62,515 bases of DNA from Lentisphaerae bacterium ADurb.Bin242 (lineage in GTDB: Bacteria; Verrucomicrobiota; Lentisphaeria; Victivallales; UBA1829), in contig MWCA01000023.1 of assembly GCA_002069785.1 (NCBI GenBank), positions 1-62,515 of the forward strand. The letters run 5' to 3'. Below, piece by piece: positions 26,860-36,363 of this stretch. A model generated the notes under the pieces. It did not search any database. It was not told the DNA's origin and saw only the letters and a program-made list of their open reading frames with translations. Made by a program: the position numbers and the translations under genes. Each line of letters opens with the position of its first letter. The stretch's first letter is position 1.

Positions 26860-26893
26860 GGGAGCCCTCTGTCACAAGGGAGGCTCCCTTTTT
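26860..26893 (+). terminator. Rho-independent terminator after the small lipoprotein gene
   Basis: GGGAGCC (26860-26866) pairs with GGCTCCC (26882-26888), with an inner CCT/AGG extension, and is followed by TTTTTAT. Confidence 0.85.
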
Positions 26894-26935
26894 ATATTTT
26901 TCCCGTGATTCAGCCGGGACTGCCGGAGAGTTCTC

Positions 26936-27403
26936 ATGATCAGCAAAGAAATAAAACAATGTTATTCATGCAAGCGAAAGAGCGATTTCGTGACGTATTT
27001 CGCCATTGCTTTTTTCATCATGATCGTGATTTTCGAACTCTATCTGATCTTCTGGGTGCCGATCCAGCTCCAGAGGGAAGGCGTTCTACAGAAGCATGTG
27101 GCGAAAGAGCAGATGCTGAACATGACGGATTATCTCCGTCGGCAGGTGCGCCGTGTTCCCGCGCCGACCTCGCTGAACAAGGGGGAGATCGCTCTGGCGG
27201 GGGACGTCCTGGATGTGTATGCGAATTATTTGCGGAAAAATCAGGATAATATGGATCTTTCCAACATTGTGGAGGTCTCTAAAATGCTGAAGCAGTATTC
27301 TCTTGAAGTTTCCTTGTGGCACAGCAATGTATTTGCTTTCCACAGTGAAGAAATTTCGCTGGCGAAAGCGTTGGAACTGATTGAAAAGAAAAATTCTCTC
27401 TGA
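26936..27403 (+). CDS. Single-pass membrane protein of unknown function
   Basis: The protein has 155 residues. A short cytoplasmic start with the pair CYSC is followed by one strong membrane segment (about residues 19-45, FVTYFAIAFFIMIVIFELYL) and a charged helical domain outside. No known domain is recognised. It lies 53 bases before the exonuclease gene and may share its transcript. Codon use and spacing suggest a real gene. Confidence 0.65.
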   Translation: MISKEIKQCYSCKRKSDFVTYFAIAFFIMIVIFELYLIFWVPIQLQREGVLQKHVAKEQMLNMTDYLRRQVRRVPAPTSLNKGEIALAGDVLDVYANYLRKNQDNMDLSNIVEVSKMLKQYSLEVSLWHSNVFAFHSEEISLAKALELIEKKNSL

Positions 27404-27456
27404 AAAGTTCAAGCCGGGGATGTCCGGCTGTTCCGGAGAAAACTGAGGATTGCGAA

Positions 27457-28272
27457 ATGCAGAATTTGATTAAAGACCGCCCGATGATCTTTTTTGACCT
27501 CGAAACGACCGGCGTCAACCTGTTGTCGGACCGCATCGTGGAAATTTCCGTGGTCAAACTGTCCCCGGACGGCAGCCGCGAAGTCCGTACGCGTCTCCTC
27601 AATCCGGAAATGCACATCCCCGAAGAGTCCAGTGCGATTCACGGGATTTATGACAAGGACGTTGAAAATGAACCCACTTTCCGGGCCGTTTCCAAGAACC
27701 TCTACATCTTTTTCGAGGACTGCGACCTGGGCGGATATAATATTTCCAAGTTCGACATCCCGATGCTGGCCCGGGAATTTTCGCGGGTGGGGCTCACCTT
27801 CTCCACCGCGAACCGCCGGATCGTCGATGCGTATCAGATCTTCTGCCGGATGGAACCCCGGAGCCTTTCCGCGGCTTACAGGTTTTTCTGCGGCAAGGAC
27901 ATGAAGGACGCCCACAGCGCGGAGGCCGATGTGCTGGCCACCGTGGAGATTTTCGAAGGGGAGCTTGCACGCTATTCGAAATACTCGAAAGAACAGCTGC
28001 CCGAGGAGGTGGAGAAGTTTCCGGAAACCCTGGATGAGATTCATCTGTTCTGCGCGCAGAACCAGATGGACGCCATCGATCCGGAAGGCCGTTTCCGGTG
28101 GAAAAACGGCGAACCCGTTGTGGCTTTCGGGCGCAACGCCGGCACGCCTCTCCGGAAAATCGCGATCGACAATCCGGACTTCCTCCGCTGGATCATGCGT
28201 TCCGAATTCAGTCCCGAAGTGAAAAATATCGCCTCCGATGCGCTCCGCGGAGTCTTTCCGGTAAAGGGGTAG
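27457..28272 (+). CDS. DnaQ-family 3'-5' exonuclease
   Basis: The protein has 271 residues. The first ~175 form a DEDDh exonuclease domain: Exo I is FFDLETTGVN, HGIYDKD follows, Exo II is GYNISKFDIPML, and Exo III is HSAEADVLAT with the catalytic His and Asp. The remaining ~95 residues form an extra domain I do not recognise. The fold serves proofreading, RNA maturation or repair; which applies here cannot be told. It is followed nine bases later by the SirB1-like gene. Confidence 0.88.
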   Translation: MQNLIKDRPMIFFDLETTGVNLLSDRIVEISVVKLSPDGSREVRTRLLNPEMHIPEESSAIHGIYDKDVENEPTFRAVSKNLYIFFEDCDLGGYNISKFDIPMLAREFSRVGLTFSTANRRIVDAYQIFCRMEPRSLSAAYRFFCGKDMKDAHSAEADVLATVEIFEGELARYSKYSKEQLPEEVEKFPETLDEIHLFCAQNQMDAIDPEGRFRWKNGEPVVAFGRNAGTPLRKIAIDNPDFLRWIMRSEFSPEVKNIASDALRGVFPVKG

Positions 28273-28281
28273 TTGATATTC

Positions 28282-29097
28282 ATGAATGGCGACTATAAAC
28301 ATTTGCTGAGTCTGCTGGACGACGAGAACGACCAGGCCGCCAGCATGGCTATGGCGGAGCTTCTTTCCCGGGATGAAAAGCAGCTGGAACCTGTGCTGCG
28401 CAAGCTCCAGGAGAGTTCCGATCCCCGTCTGCGGAAAAGGATTCATCAGCTCCAGTCGACGATTTTCCTCCGCCGCAGACGGAAATCCTTTTCTTGCAAT
28501 CTTTCCGAGAAGAAACTCAACCTTCTCGAAGGCCTGATCCAGCTTCATCTCCTCTGGTTCGACAACGATTCCTCCGGGTCGCTCCGGAAACAATGGAACA
28601 AACTGGTCGCCGGGGCGAGGAAATACCGTCCGGACACCCTCGAATCCCTGGCGTATTTCATGCGGAAAATGAACTTTGCGTGCACGCACAAGGATGACCT
28701 GGATCCCGACCACATCTGTCTGGGAACGGTTCTGGACGATGCCGCCGGCGCGGACTTCATGATGTGTTCGATCGCATGCCTGATCGCCGCCCATTGGAAT
28801 TTGCACTTGCGGATCACGCAATCGGCCGAGACCGATTTCATCCTGCTGGACGACGCGAGGAATATTCTGGTCCCCGCCAACGACTGGGATTATCTTCCGT
28901 GCGACCACAAGAACTACACTTTTGAATTCTGGACCGTCCCGATGCTTCTGCGCTATGCCACCGCCCTGCTGTTCACCTGTGCGGTCAGCGCGGACAGCTT
29001 CCGGTATGTCTACACGATCGGCTCCTGCCTTTCGGGTCCGTCCCGGCCGGAGGGTCCCGTTTTCCTTCCGTTCCCGTACGGCCGCGACAAAAAATAG
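28282..29097 (+). CDS. SirB1-like (transglutaminase-fold) protein with HEAT-like N-terminus
   Basis: The protein has 271 residues from the ATG at 28282; a TTG at 28273 is less likely. Residues 1-65 are HEAT-like helices (LLSLLDDENDQAASMAMAEL). The middle, with 'CLGTVLDDAAGADFMMCSIA' followed by CLIAAHWNLHLRIT, resembles the SirB1/transglutaminase-like-2 core, which often sits behind such helices in PVC bacteria. No clear Cys-His-Asp triad is visible, so activity is doubtful. The resemblance is moderate and from memory of the family pattern. Confidence 0.5.
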   Translation: MNGDYKHLLSLLDDENDQAASMAMAELLSRDEKQLEPVLRKLQESSDPRLRKRIHQLQSTIFLRRRRKSFSCNLSEKKLNLLEGLIQLHLLWFDNDSSGSLRKQWNKLVAGARKYRPDTLESLAYFMRKMNFACTHKDDLDPDHICLGTVLDDAAGADFMMCSIACLIAAHWNLHLRITQSAETDFILLDDARNILVPANDWDYLPCDHKNYTFEFWTVPMLLRYATALLFTCAVSADSFRYVYTIGSCLSGPSRPEGPVFLPFPYGRDKK

Positions 29098-29213
29098 CCG
29101 CGCCTTTCCGTCTTCCGAGGGAAATACGCGGTCTGTATTTACTCCATATCTTTATTGTCCAGGAGAAGAAGGTCACGCCGAAAAAGATTTTCAATATCCC
29201 GTCCAGTAGAAAA

Positions 29214-32200
29214 TCAATCGGAAAAATAAGGCGTCAGCTGTATGTAGTTGACGGCAAGTTCTTGTTTTTCGGGGCCGCCTGGCTCCATTGTCGACATCCA
29301 GTCAGTGATTGTGATTTTTGCCGCGGATTTCTTCGCCCTGAAAACATATTTCGGAATATTCACGCGGCCGTATTTGGGCGGATTGCGCGAACCCGCGGCC
29401 GTATGGATAAACAGAGAGAACTTGTCGGAAACTTCCTCCGCTTCGGAAGGATCGAATTCGGCGCGGACGGCAAGGCGTCTCGGAAGGACGATCTTGTTTT
29501 TCATTTCGTGGTAGTCGATTGCCATGAAACGCAGGGTGTAAAGCTGTCCGGGCACCAGATTCTTTGCAATTTGCGTGACGCGGTTCGGAGCCTTGACGGA
29601 GCGTTTCAGAATACAGAAAGTGTCGCCGGTTTCCCCCGCCAGAGCCCAGCGGGTCTGCCGCCCATAGCCCGGAAATGTTCCCGCCCGAATGCTTTCCGGT
29701 TCGGCCGGTTCGGCTGTCCAGTTTTTCAATCCTTCTTCAAAATCGCAGTTTTTCAGGTGTCCGGCCTCGTAGTGATAATTGTATTTCTCGGAAAGCATGG
29801 AGGTATTTCCTTCAATCGCATAGTGCCGGAACAAAGAGAATATCCAACGGATTTTTTCTTCATCGGTATAATGGGCGCCCCACCATCCGATACCGGCGAG
29901 ACCATAAGCGGCTTTGTCGTTGGCCAACTGGTTCAGCTGCATGTCGAGGTAATACTTGTTGTCCAGGGAAGGATAATGTTCCAGCAGACAATCCGGAAGG
30001 TTGAACACGGCAAAAATCACCTCGAGCGAAGCGACCGCTTCCGGGTAAAAATTCTTGAACGAGGTAATATCCAGTTTGTCCTTCAGGTATTTTCGTGCCA
30101 GTGTTTCCGTCGGCTGAGGATGACAGTAGGCTTCATAGAGCATCCGTCCCCTGCCTTGACTCGCATTGAGTATGGCGGAAATGAAATCCGTGTGGAGACG
30201 GTTGAACGGCTTTGCAATGATATAGGTATAAATCCGTTTTCCCTGAGGCAATGCAAATTTCCACAAGGCTTGCGAATAAGCGTATAAAACGGAACTTTCC
30301 GTGTAAAAACCGAATTCATCTGCGACCAGCCCATTGTTTACGGGTTCTTTTTCGGCAAGCAGCGCTTTCATACGGGAAATCACATGATCGGGATTCTTGT
30401 CTTTTTTCAGCCATGTTATATTCATATTTGCCAGATTTTTTTTGCCGGCGAGAAACCATTCCTCCGGAATCCGGGCGGGACCGGAATGCATATTCAGATT
30501 GTTGAACACATGTTTTTCCATCAGTTGTTTTTCATTCAAAGCATAACAGAAAAGTTCCGGAATCGAACGGACAACAAGCCGTGCATCGAGGAAGTCGGCC
30601 CGGATCGTCAACCGATATTCGCCTGCGGGGAGATCGCGCATGGTTTCCAGTGGTTCGGCGGGAGAACGAATGACCACGCCATCCACGCCGGAAAGTGCGG
30701 CATGGACATTTTCCGCTTTCCGCGCGGAATTTTGGAACAAGCCGATGAAAACCCAGCCGTCACGCGGATTGACGAACGTATATTCCCGTTTCCCCGGCGA
30801 CTGAATCTTTGCACCGGTTTCCAGAAGAGACACTGTCAACGCGTTCAGACGGCGGTGACGGCCTTCCGTTTTGGGCAGACGGACAAGACGGATCGGATAT
30901 TCCGACGTCCAGAGCCTTTCATTGGTTTTCTCATCCAGAATCATGGCTTTCAGGCGTCCCTCGCCCTCCGGAATCCCTTTCAAATCCGCTTCAAACTCGC
31001 CGGTCTCCGTGACTGGGACGGAAAAATTTTTCAACACGCTGCCATCCTCTCTCGTGACAGTGATCCTGCCAATTTTTTGGCGATCATTCAGATAGGGAAA
31101 AGTCAATGTGAGCTTCGGATCGGAGACGGGAATCCGGAAAAGTTTCGGACGCAGCGGGATGATATTGAAATAATCCGCCGTTCCAGGGGAAACGGATTCT
31201 TTTTTTGCTTTTTCGGAAAGCGGATACAGTGACAAGTCCGCCACTTGGATCGATCCTGTCGCCTTGACGGTAAAAAAAGCAAAGGCATGTCCTTCTTTCG
31301 TCGTCGGAGCGGTGATGTCAGCCTCAAAGTATTTCCAGTCCGTATTTTCCGGGAACTCCGTGATCCCGGCACTTTTGCTCCAGCCGTCATTCAAAATGAT
31401 CACGCCCGCCCGGGATGCCTTGAAATGGTCGGTTTTGACCCATGCTCCGATGCGATACAGCTCTCCCGGAATCAATTTGTAGCCTCCCTGCCGGACATCA
31501 TAGGTGGAAATGCCGTCTCCATTGACAACTCCGAGGAAGGCTTTGCCGTCCGGTCCCCCGGAGCGGGCATATTGAAAATGATTGATGTCCCGTGTGTTCC
31601 AATTATCCGGAAAATTTCCCTGTTCGCTGAGCAAAACACCGTTGACAAGAAGGTTTTTCCCGGGAACAAGCGCGGGAAGCGCCTTGGCGGCAGGCTTTTG
31701 AATTTTCCGGGACAACGGAGCGGATTCTTTTTTTGCTTTTTCGGAAAGCGGAATCAGCTTGAAATCCGCCGCCCAAAGTTCGCCCGACATTTTGAAGGAG
31801 AAGAATGCGAACGAAAAAAGGCTGTCTTTCGAAGGGGGTGCTTCGATGGTCTTTTCATAGTAAGTCCAGTCCGAATCGGCGGGCAGATTGTAGATCCCGG
31901 AATCCCGGTTCCAGCCGGTATTGACAAGGCCGACGCCTCCTTTGCCTTTGGGCTTGTAGCCCTGGGTCCGGAACCAGGCGGAAATATTGTATTTTTCCCC
32001 GGAAACCAGCTTGATTGTAAGCTGGCGGAGGATCACAGGGGTGGTCACTTCCCCGACAATGCCAACCGCCGGGCTGCCCTTGAATCCCGTCGGGTCATAG
32101 CGCAGAAATTTTCCGTCTGTACCAGTCCATTCGTCCGGAATCTTCCCGTCCCGGCTTTGAAGAGTCGGATTCAGAAGCAGGTTGTCTTCTTCTGTTTTTC

Positions 32201-32273
32201 CATTTTGTGCCGTTGCTGTTGTCGCCGCAAGCACCAAACCGATTCCGGTGGCGGCAAAAATCGTTTTTTTCAT
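29214..32273 (-). CDS. Large secreted protein with tandem carbohydrate-binding-like modules
   Basis: The protein has 1019 residues from the ATG at 32273 (AAAGGAG upstream) with a signal peptide ending near TTATAQN. Two copies of a jelly-roll module of the CBM4/9 type follow (about residues 30-190 and 205-370). Both end with almost the same linker, LIPLSEKAKKES and LYPLSEKAKKES, and the DNA coding the linkers is nearly identical. A beta-sandwich and a large alpha/beta region (about 480-850, including 'VADEFGFYTESSVLYAYSQA') follow, probably a glycosidase TIM barrel, then another jelly-roll. It is the second gene after the pseudopilin at 32349, under the LacI operator at 33272. The catalytic family is not identified. 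Confidence 0.7.
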   Translation of the reverse strand: MKKTIFAATGIGLVLAATTATAQNGKTEEDNLLLNPTLQSRDGKIPDEWTGTDGKFLRYDPTGFKGSPAVGIVGEVTTPVILRQLTIKLVSGEKYNISAWFRTQGYKPKGKGGVGLVNTGWNRDSGIYNLPADSDWTYYEKTIEAPPSKDSLFSFAFFSFKMSGELWAADFKLIPLSEKAKKESAPLSRKIQKPAAKALPALVPGKNLLVNGVLLSEQGNFPDNWNTRDINHFQYARSGGPDGKAFLGVVNGDGISTYDVRQGGYKLIPGELYRIGAWVKTDHFKASRAGVIILNDGWSKSAGITEFPENTDWKYFEADITAPTTKEGHAFAFFTVKATGSIQVADLSLYPLSEKAKKESVSPGTADYFNIIPLRPKLFRIPVSDPKLTLTFPYLNDRQKIGRITVTREDGSVLKNFSVPVTETGEFEADLKGIPEGEGRLKAMILDEKTNERLWTSEYPIRLVRLPKTEGRHRRLNALTVSLLETGAKIQSPGKREYTFVNPRDGWVFIGLFQNSARKAENVHAALSGVDGVVIRSPAEPLETMRDLPAGEYRLTIRADFLDARLVVRSIPELFCYALNEKQLMEKHVFNNLNMHSGPARIPEEWFLAGKKNLANMNITWLKKDKNPDHVISRMKALLAEKEPVNNGLVADEFGFYTESSVLYAYSQALWKFALPQGKRIYTYIIAKPFNRLHTDFISAILNASQGRGRMLYEAYCHPQPTETLARKYLKDKLDITSFKNFYPEAVASLEVIFAVFNLPDCLLEHYPSLDNKYYLDMQLNQLANDKAAYGLAGIGWWGAHYTDEEKIRWIFSLFRHYAIEGNTSMLSEKYNYHYEAGHLKNCDFEEGLKNWTAEPAEPESIRAGTFPGYGRQTRWALAGETGDTFCILKRSVKAPNRVTQIAKNLVPGQLYTLRFMAIDYHEMKNKIVLPRRLAVRAEFDPSEAEEVSDKFSLFIHTAAGSRNPPKYGRVNIPKYVFRAKKSAAKITITDWMSTMEPGGPEKQELAVNYIQLTPYFSD

Positions 32274-32348
32274 GTATGGCTCCTTTTCCGTTTTTCTTAT
32301 CGTTTCCCTGAAAATCAAGCGTTTTTTTCCATGCCTGCCGCCTTCTCT

Positions 32349-33134
32349 TCAAAGCGTCGCGCCGGTATAGCCGTAATGCCCCAGCGAGGTGCAGAACATG
32401 TAGTTATACATGCCGAACAGATACGGCGGGTTCCATTCATTCCAGCGTGACGCGACGGCATTGAGAACTTTCGACGGGTAACTCTGAACATGACCGTCCA
32501 CAAAAAGCTGGTTGGCGCGCTCGAAATTCTTTCCATGCCGTCCGATCGGATAGACAGCAAGTCCATTCGCGCCGACATTGAAAATGTTTGCGCATTGCGC
32601 TTGTTCCCCCAGCAGCGCGGTTCGGGACAACGGAGACCGGATATAGGCGATCTTCGGCATATCTTTCCCGGCTGTCGTCCCGCCAAGGCCGAGCTTCTGA
32701 TCCGCAAAGGTGCCTCCGGCAAAATATGCATAAGAATAGTAATAGCCCAGCAAATTGACGCCGACGGTCTTAAGATAAATTCGGGTGGGTTCGCAGATCA
32801 TTTTTCCCGAGGCGGGCTCCGGCTCCGGCAGATATCCCAGACTTTTAACCCAGCCGTTTCCGATTTTTTTATCGGTTCCTGTACTTAACAATTTCACCCA
32901 TATGCGTTCTCCGCCGCCAGCCGCCTCACACGGGGGAAAGAATTCATTGAAATCCGCATTGTAGGCAGAGAATGCCAGCGACCAGTTTTTCATATTGGCG
33001 ACACAGGCGATTTCATGCGCTTTGGCCCGTGCGACCGCCAGGGCGGGCAGCAGTAGCCCGGCCAGAATGGCGATCACCGAAATAACGACCAGAAGTTCGA
33101 TCATTGTAAAACATTTTTTTACGCAACATTTCAT
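32349..33134 (-). CDS. Pseudopilin-like protein with prepilin N-terminal motif
   Basis: The protein has 261 residues from the ATG at 33134, preceded by GGAGG at close spacing; longer frames upstream lie in the promoter region. The leader is only MKCCVKKC, followed by FTMIELLVVISVIAILAGLL, with Glu at +5 and Cys, not Gly, at -1. The C-terminus contains NQLFVDGHVQSY, the processing-associated DG-H type motif in intact form. It is the first gene of an operon with the 1019-residue secreted protein. The promoter and operator at 33272-33322 point to control by the divergent LacI gene. Confidence 0.85.
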   Translation of the reverse strand: MKCCVKKCFTMIELLVVISVIAILAGLLLPALAVARAKAHEIACVANMKNWSLAFSAYNADFNEFFPPCEAAGGGERIWVKLLSTGTDKKIGNGWVKSLGYLPEPEPASGKMICEPTRIYLKTVGVNLLGYYYSYAYFAGGTFADQKLGLGGTTAGKDMPKIAYIRSPLSRTALLGEQAQCANIFNVGANGLAVYPIGRHGKNFERANQLFVDGHVQSYPSKVLNAVASRWNEWNPPYLFGMYNYMFCTSLGHYGYTGATL

Positions 33135-33271
33135 TTCCGCCTCCGTTTCGATTTGTTTCATGATACCGTATGAATATTTCCAACACAACGAATTCTTCAT
33201 AAAACGCTTCCAGCCCCTCAACGGGCAATGACAGTAAACCGGACATTCCTGATTTCTTTACGGATGCCTCA

Positions 33272-33322
33272 TTGCTTACTTGAGTTAGCAATAAATATAT
33301 CATACCAGATTCGGCATGTCAA
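33272..33322 (-). promoter_or_regulatory. Promoter and LacI operator O1 of the pseudopilin operon
   Basis: On the minus strand, TTGACA (33317-33322) and TATATT (33294-33299) are 17 bases apart, near perfect consensus. The palindrome TTGCTTACTTGAGTTAGCAA (33272-33291) lies directly after the -10 element, over the expected start. It matches operator O2 (33421-33440) in 16 of 20 bases. Confidence 0.8.
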
Positions 33323-33392
33323 GAGTCGATCTGAAAAAATTCCATTTTTTTTGAGGAATCTGCGATTTTTTCTTTTTTTTCGAAAAAAAATC

Positions 33393-33440
33393 TTGACTAT
33401 CGATATTCTTGTGATATTTTATGCTAACTTGAGTAAGTAA
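33393..33440 (+). promoter_or_regulatory. Promoter and LacI operator O2 of the regulator gene
   Basis: TTGACT (33393-33398) and TATTTT (33415-33420) are 16 bases apart. ATGCTAACTTGAGTAAGTAA (33421-33440) follows at once and is the second copy of the operator. The site sits just before the ribosome-binding site GGGAGAG, so autorepression is likely. The stretch 33292-33420 between the operators has no gene. Confidence 0.8.
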
Positions 33441-33454
33441 GGGAGAGTCACCCG

Positions 33455-34435
33455 ATGATCAGCATGAAAAAAATCGCGGAAGAGCTCGGGGTCAGCCGCA
33501 CAACGGTTTCCTTCGTCTTGAACGGACGACAGGACGTTATGCGGATTTCTCCCGAACTTTCGGAAAAAATCCGGACTGCCGCGGCCCGTCTTGGATATGT
33601 CCGCAACGAGCTGGCCAATTCCATTGTGAACGGACGCAGCCGTTCCGTGGCGCTGGTCGCTCTTCTGGAGGATTTTGTCATGCCCAATGTGGACGGTTTC
33701 TGTGCGGCGGCCGCAAAGTACGGATATTCCGTAAGAATCATTTCCGCAGCGGCCAGAAACATAAACGACACCCTCATGTCCGCGCTTTCCTATCGCGTCG
33801 AAGGCATTTATGCGGTCAATATTCCCCGCGAGAACTGGAAGCTGATCCGCCCCGATTTTTACCGTTACAGGATTCCTGTCATCGGGCTTGACGACGCTTC
33901 CAATGAGGCGATTTTCGATTTTGTCCGTTCGGCCGAAGCCGCGGTGGATTATCTTCTGGATCGCGGACACCGCAAAATTGTCTGCTTTACGGACAAATCC
34001 GGCGATGTGCGCCGTCTGGAAGAAGGCTATAGAAACGTCATGCTCCGCAACCATCTGAAGCCGAAATATTTTCGTTTCAAGTCGGACTATCGTACCGGCA
34101 AAATGGGAGAATATGATGAGCTTCTCGATGCAAAACCCGAAGCCGTTTTCTGCGTCAGCAATTTTTTTGCATACGATCTGCTTCGTTTTCTTTATTCGCG
34201 TGAATTTTTCGTTCCAAAGACTTTTTCCGTCATCAGTTTCGGACGCAGCGGCATTTCCTGCGCCTCGCCGCCGCTGACCTCCGTCGACGACATGCGTTAT
34301 GAGTGCGGATGGCGCGCTTTCGAGGATATTTATCGCGAAATTGAACCCGAATCATTGCCTGGTCACACTCCCAAGCCTTTCATCGGAAAACTGTTCATAA
34401 GGAAATCCGTTGCCGACCGATCTGCTTCCGCATGA
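33455..34435 (+). CDS. LacI-family transcriptional regulator
   Basis: The protein has 326 residues with GGGAGAG seven bases before the ATG. The helix-turn-helix is MKKIAEELGVSRTTVSFVLN and the hinge is NELANSIVNGRSRSV. The sensor domain is of the periplasmic-binding type. Two matching operators, one at its own promoter and one at the divergent pseudopilin operon, make it the likely local repressor. The effector is unknown. The glycosidase-like gene at 34567 lies 131 bases downstream on the same strand and may share its transcript. Confidence 0.92.
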   Translation: MISMKKIAEELGVSRTTVSFVLNGRQDVMRISPELSEKIRTAAARLGYVRNELANSIVNGRSRSVALVALLEDFVMPNVDGFCAAAAKYGYSVRIISAAARNINDTLMSALSYRVEGIYAVNIPRENWKLIRPDFYRYRIPVIGLDDASNEAIFDFVRSAEAAVDYLLDRGHRKIVCFTDKSGDVRRLEEGYRNVMLRNHLKPKYFRFKSDYRTGKMGEYDELLDAKPEAVFCVSNFFAYDLLRFLYSREFFVPKTFSVISFGRSGISCASPPLTSVDDMRYECGWRAFEDIYREIEPESLPGHTPKPFIGKLFIRKSVADRSASA

Positions 34436-34566
34436 AAAAGGACTCGGACGAAGTTAAAGATTTGAATTCAATGAATTTTTCGGTGTTATCAATTTCTTTT
34501 CGCAATGCATATAAAAACAAGTAAGTTCACGGAAAAAATGCCCGGATTCAGGAGAAAGGCGGAAAA

Positions 34567-36090
34567 ATGATTTTTTTTGACGAAGACTGTAATGCACGTT
34601 TCCATGGCGTGGAAGCAGGAACCATGACGGGCGATGATCTCGACGGTCTGGTCGACCATCTGAAAGATACCGGAGTGAAATATTTTATCGTCGGCGTCAA
34701 CGGGCTTGGAGCCTGTTTTCCAAGCAGGATCATGCAGCCTGTGCTGGAAGGCTTCGACATGAAAAAAGGTCTTTTCCAGGAGGAAGGAAAAATTGAGGCG
34801 TGGCCGTACCGTTTCCGCGCCAACATGACCGTGCTTCAGGAACAGGGAATCGATTCCAACCAATATCTTCTGGACCGTGCCCGGGAAAAGGGTCTTGCCC
34901 CCATGGTCACCATTCGAATGAACGACCAGCACGGCAACGAAAACGCCAAAGGCCCCTGGCCGCTCCGCTGGAAATTGTGGACGGATCGTCCCGACCTTCG
35001 GATCAGCAGGATGTATCCGCCCGGCGCCTTCGACTATGCGAAAGAAGAAGTCCGGAGAACTTTTCTCGCATTCGTCCTCGAAACGATGGAATTTTACGAT
35101 GCGGACGGATATGTCATCGACTGGATGCGCCATCTGCCTTATTTCGACGACGGCACAGGAGAAACTCATGCTCCCCTCCTCACGGAAATGATGACAAAAA
35201 TCCGCGAAGGAGCCCGGAAACTGGAAGACAGACGCAGACATTCCATCCAGATCATCGCACGGATCCCGTCCGATATTCAACGTGCTCTCTATTACGGTAT
35301 GGACGGTGTGGAATGGGCGAACCGGAAACTCGTCGATCGACTTGTCCCTTCTCCGAAATATATCCGTGACTATACCATCGACGCCGCTTCGTGGCGGAAC
35401 GCGATCCATGATAAAAATTTTCCCGTCACAATCTGCATTGAACACGCCTATCAGCCGTATCCCGGCTACCCGCGAAACGCCGCGCAGGGTGTCTGGACAT
35501 TCGACCCTCCGACCGTAAAGCGGATTCCTTTTGTGCGGGGCGCCGCGTGGAATGCCTTTCACCGCGGTTCGGACGGAATCTATCTGTTCAACTTCATGTG
35601 GATGCGGAACAATCCTGAATTCCGGGCCATCTTCGAAGACTGCCGCAGCGTGGATGCCCTTCGCGGAAAAGAACGCGCTTATGAAATCACCTACAATGAC
35701 CTGGATATGTCCGACGATGATTTCTTCTCCGGCTGGCGCGCCGGAGGCAGCGATACTTACTTCGGCAAGTGGCGCGGGGGACTCCAGAAACAGGGAAAAT
35801 ATCCCTATCAGCTTCCACGATTCCTCCATCCGGGAACATCGGAGAAGTTTCATATTTTCACGGGGCCCGTCAGCGACGGAAAAATGCTCAAGTTATACTT
35901 TGACAAAGTACCGGAGTCCATGAAGGTTACCCTCAACGGAATTCCGTGTGTTTTCCGGCAGGGCGGCTGGGAAGCACCCGTTTCCGCCATTCCCGGAAAT
36001 GAGGCGAATATCGAGGTTTTCAATCCGGAAGAACAAACCTGTGAAATTGAAAGAGTTTTTCTTTCCGTTCCCGGATTCGTAGAACAATGA
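34567..36090 (+). CDS. TIM-barrel glycoside-hydrolase-like protein
   Basis: The protein has 507 residues and no signal peptide, so it is probably cytoplasmic. Barrel-type strands are visible: KYFIVGVNGLG, APMVTIRMNDQ, DGYVIDWMRHLPYF and HSIQIIARIPS. The Asp and Glu at strand ends, notably in 'DADGYVIDWM' and 'TICIEHAYQ', could be catalytic. A C-terminal beta-sandwich of about 100 residues follows. It resembles family-10-like glycosidases (GHL type) found with the same gene sets, but I cannot assign a CAZy family. It follows the LacI gene. Confidence 0.6.
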   Translation: MIFFDEDCNARFHGVEAGTMTGDDLDGLVDHLKDTGVKYFIVGVNGLGACFPSRIMQPVLEGFDMKKGLFQEEGKIEAWPYRFRANMTVLQEQGIDSNQYLLDRAREKGLAPMVTIRMNDQHGNENAKGPWPLRWKLWTDRPDLRISRMYPPGAFDYAKEEVRRTFLAFVLETMEFYDADGYVIDWMRHLPYFDDGTGETHAPLLTEMMTKIREGARKLEDRRRHSIQIIARIPSDIQRALYYGMDGVEWANRKLVDRLVPSPKYIRDYTIDAASWRNAIHDKNFPVTICIEHAYQPYPGYPRNAAQGVWTFDPPTVKRIPFVRGAAWNAFHRGSDGIYLFNFMWMRNNPEFRAIFEDCRSVDALRGKERAYEITYNDLDMSDDDFFSGWRAGGSDTYFGKWRGGLQKQGKYPYQLPRFLHPGTSEKFHIFTGPVSDGKMLKLYFDKVPESMKVTLNGIPCVFRQGGWEAPVSAIPGNEANIEVFNPEEQTCEIERVFLSVPGFVEQ

Positions 36091-36238
36091 TTTTTTCCAT
36101 GAATCCGTTCGATGAAATATGTTTTTTTTTTTGATTTTCACACGCAGAAATGCATTCCGTGCGTCGGGACGAATTCCTGACCGTTCACGCCCGCAATACA
36201 GCCTTCCGGCAAACATGACGGAATTTCGGGGCAGGGAG

Positions 36239-36267
36239 TTGAAAAAACGAGTCGGATGAATTAGAGT
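36239..36267 (+). promoter_or_regulatory. Possible promoter of the cupin gene
   Basis: TTGAAA (36239-36244) and TAGAGT (36262-36267) are 17 bases apart, about 100 bases before the cupin ATG. The remainder of the gap from 36091 shows no gene; it holds a run of twelve T after the upstream gene. Confidence 0.4.
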
Positions 36268-36363
36268 ATCCTCCGGCAAAGATTCGCCGTTGCGAATGGC
36301 CGCCGAAGCATTTTTTTGCAGGAGAAACGCAAAGTTCAACCGGAAAGACGGAGGAGGAAAATC

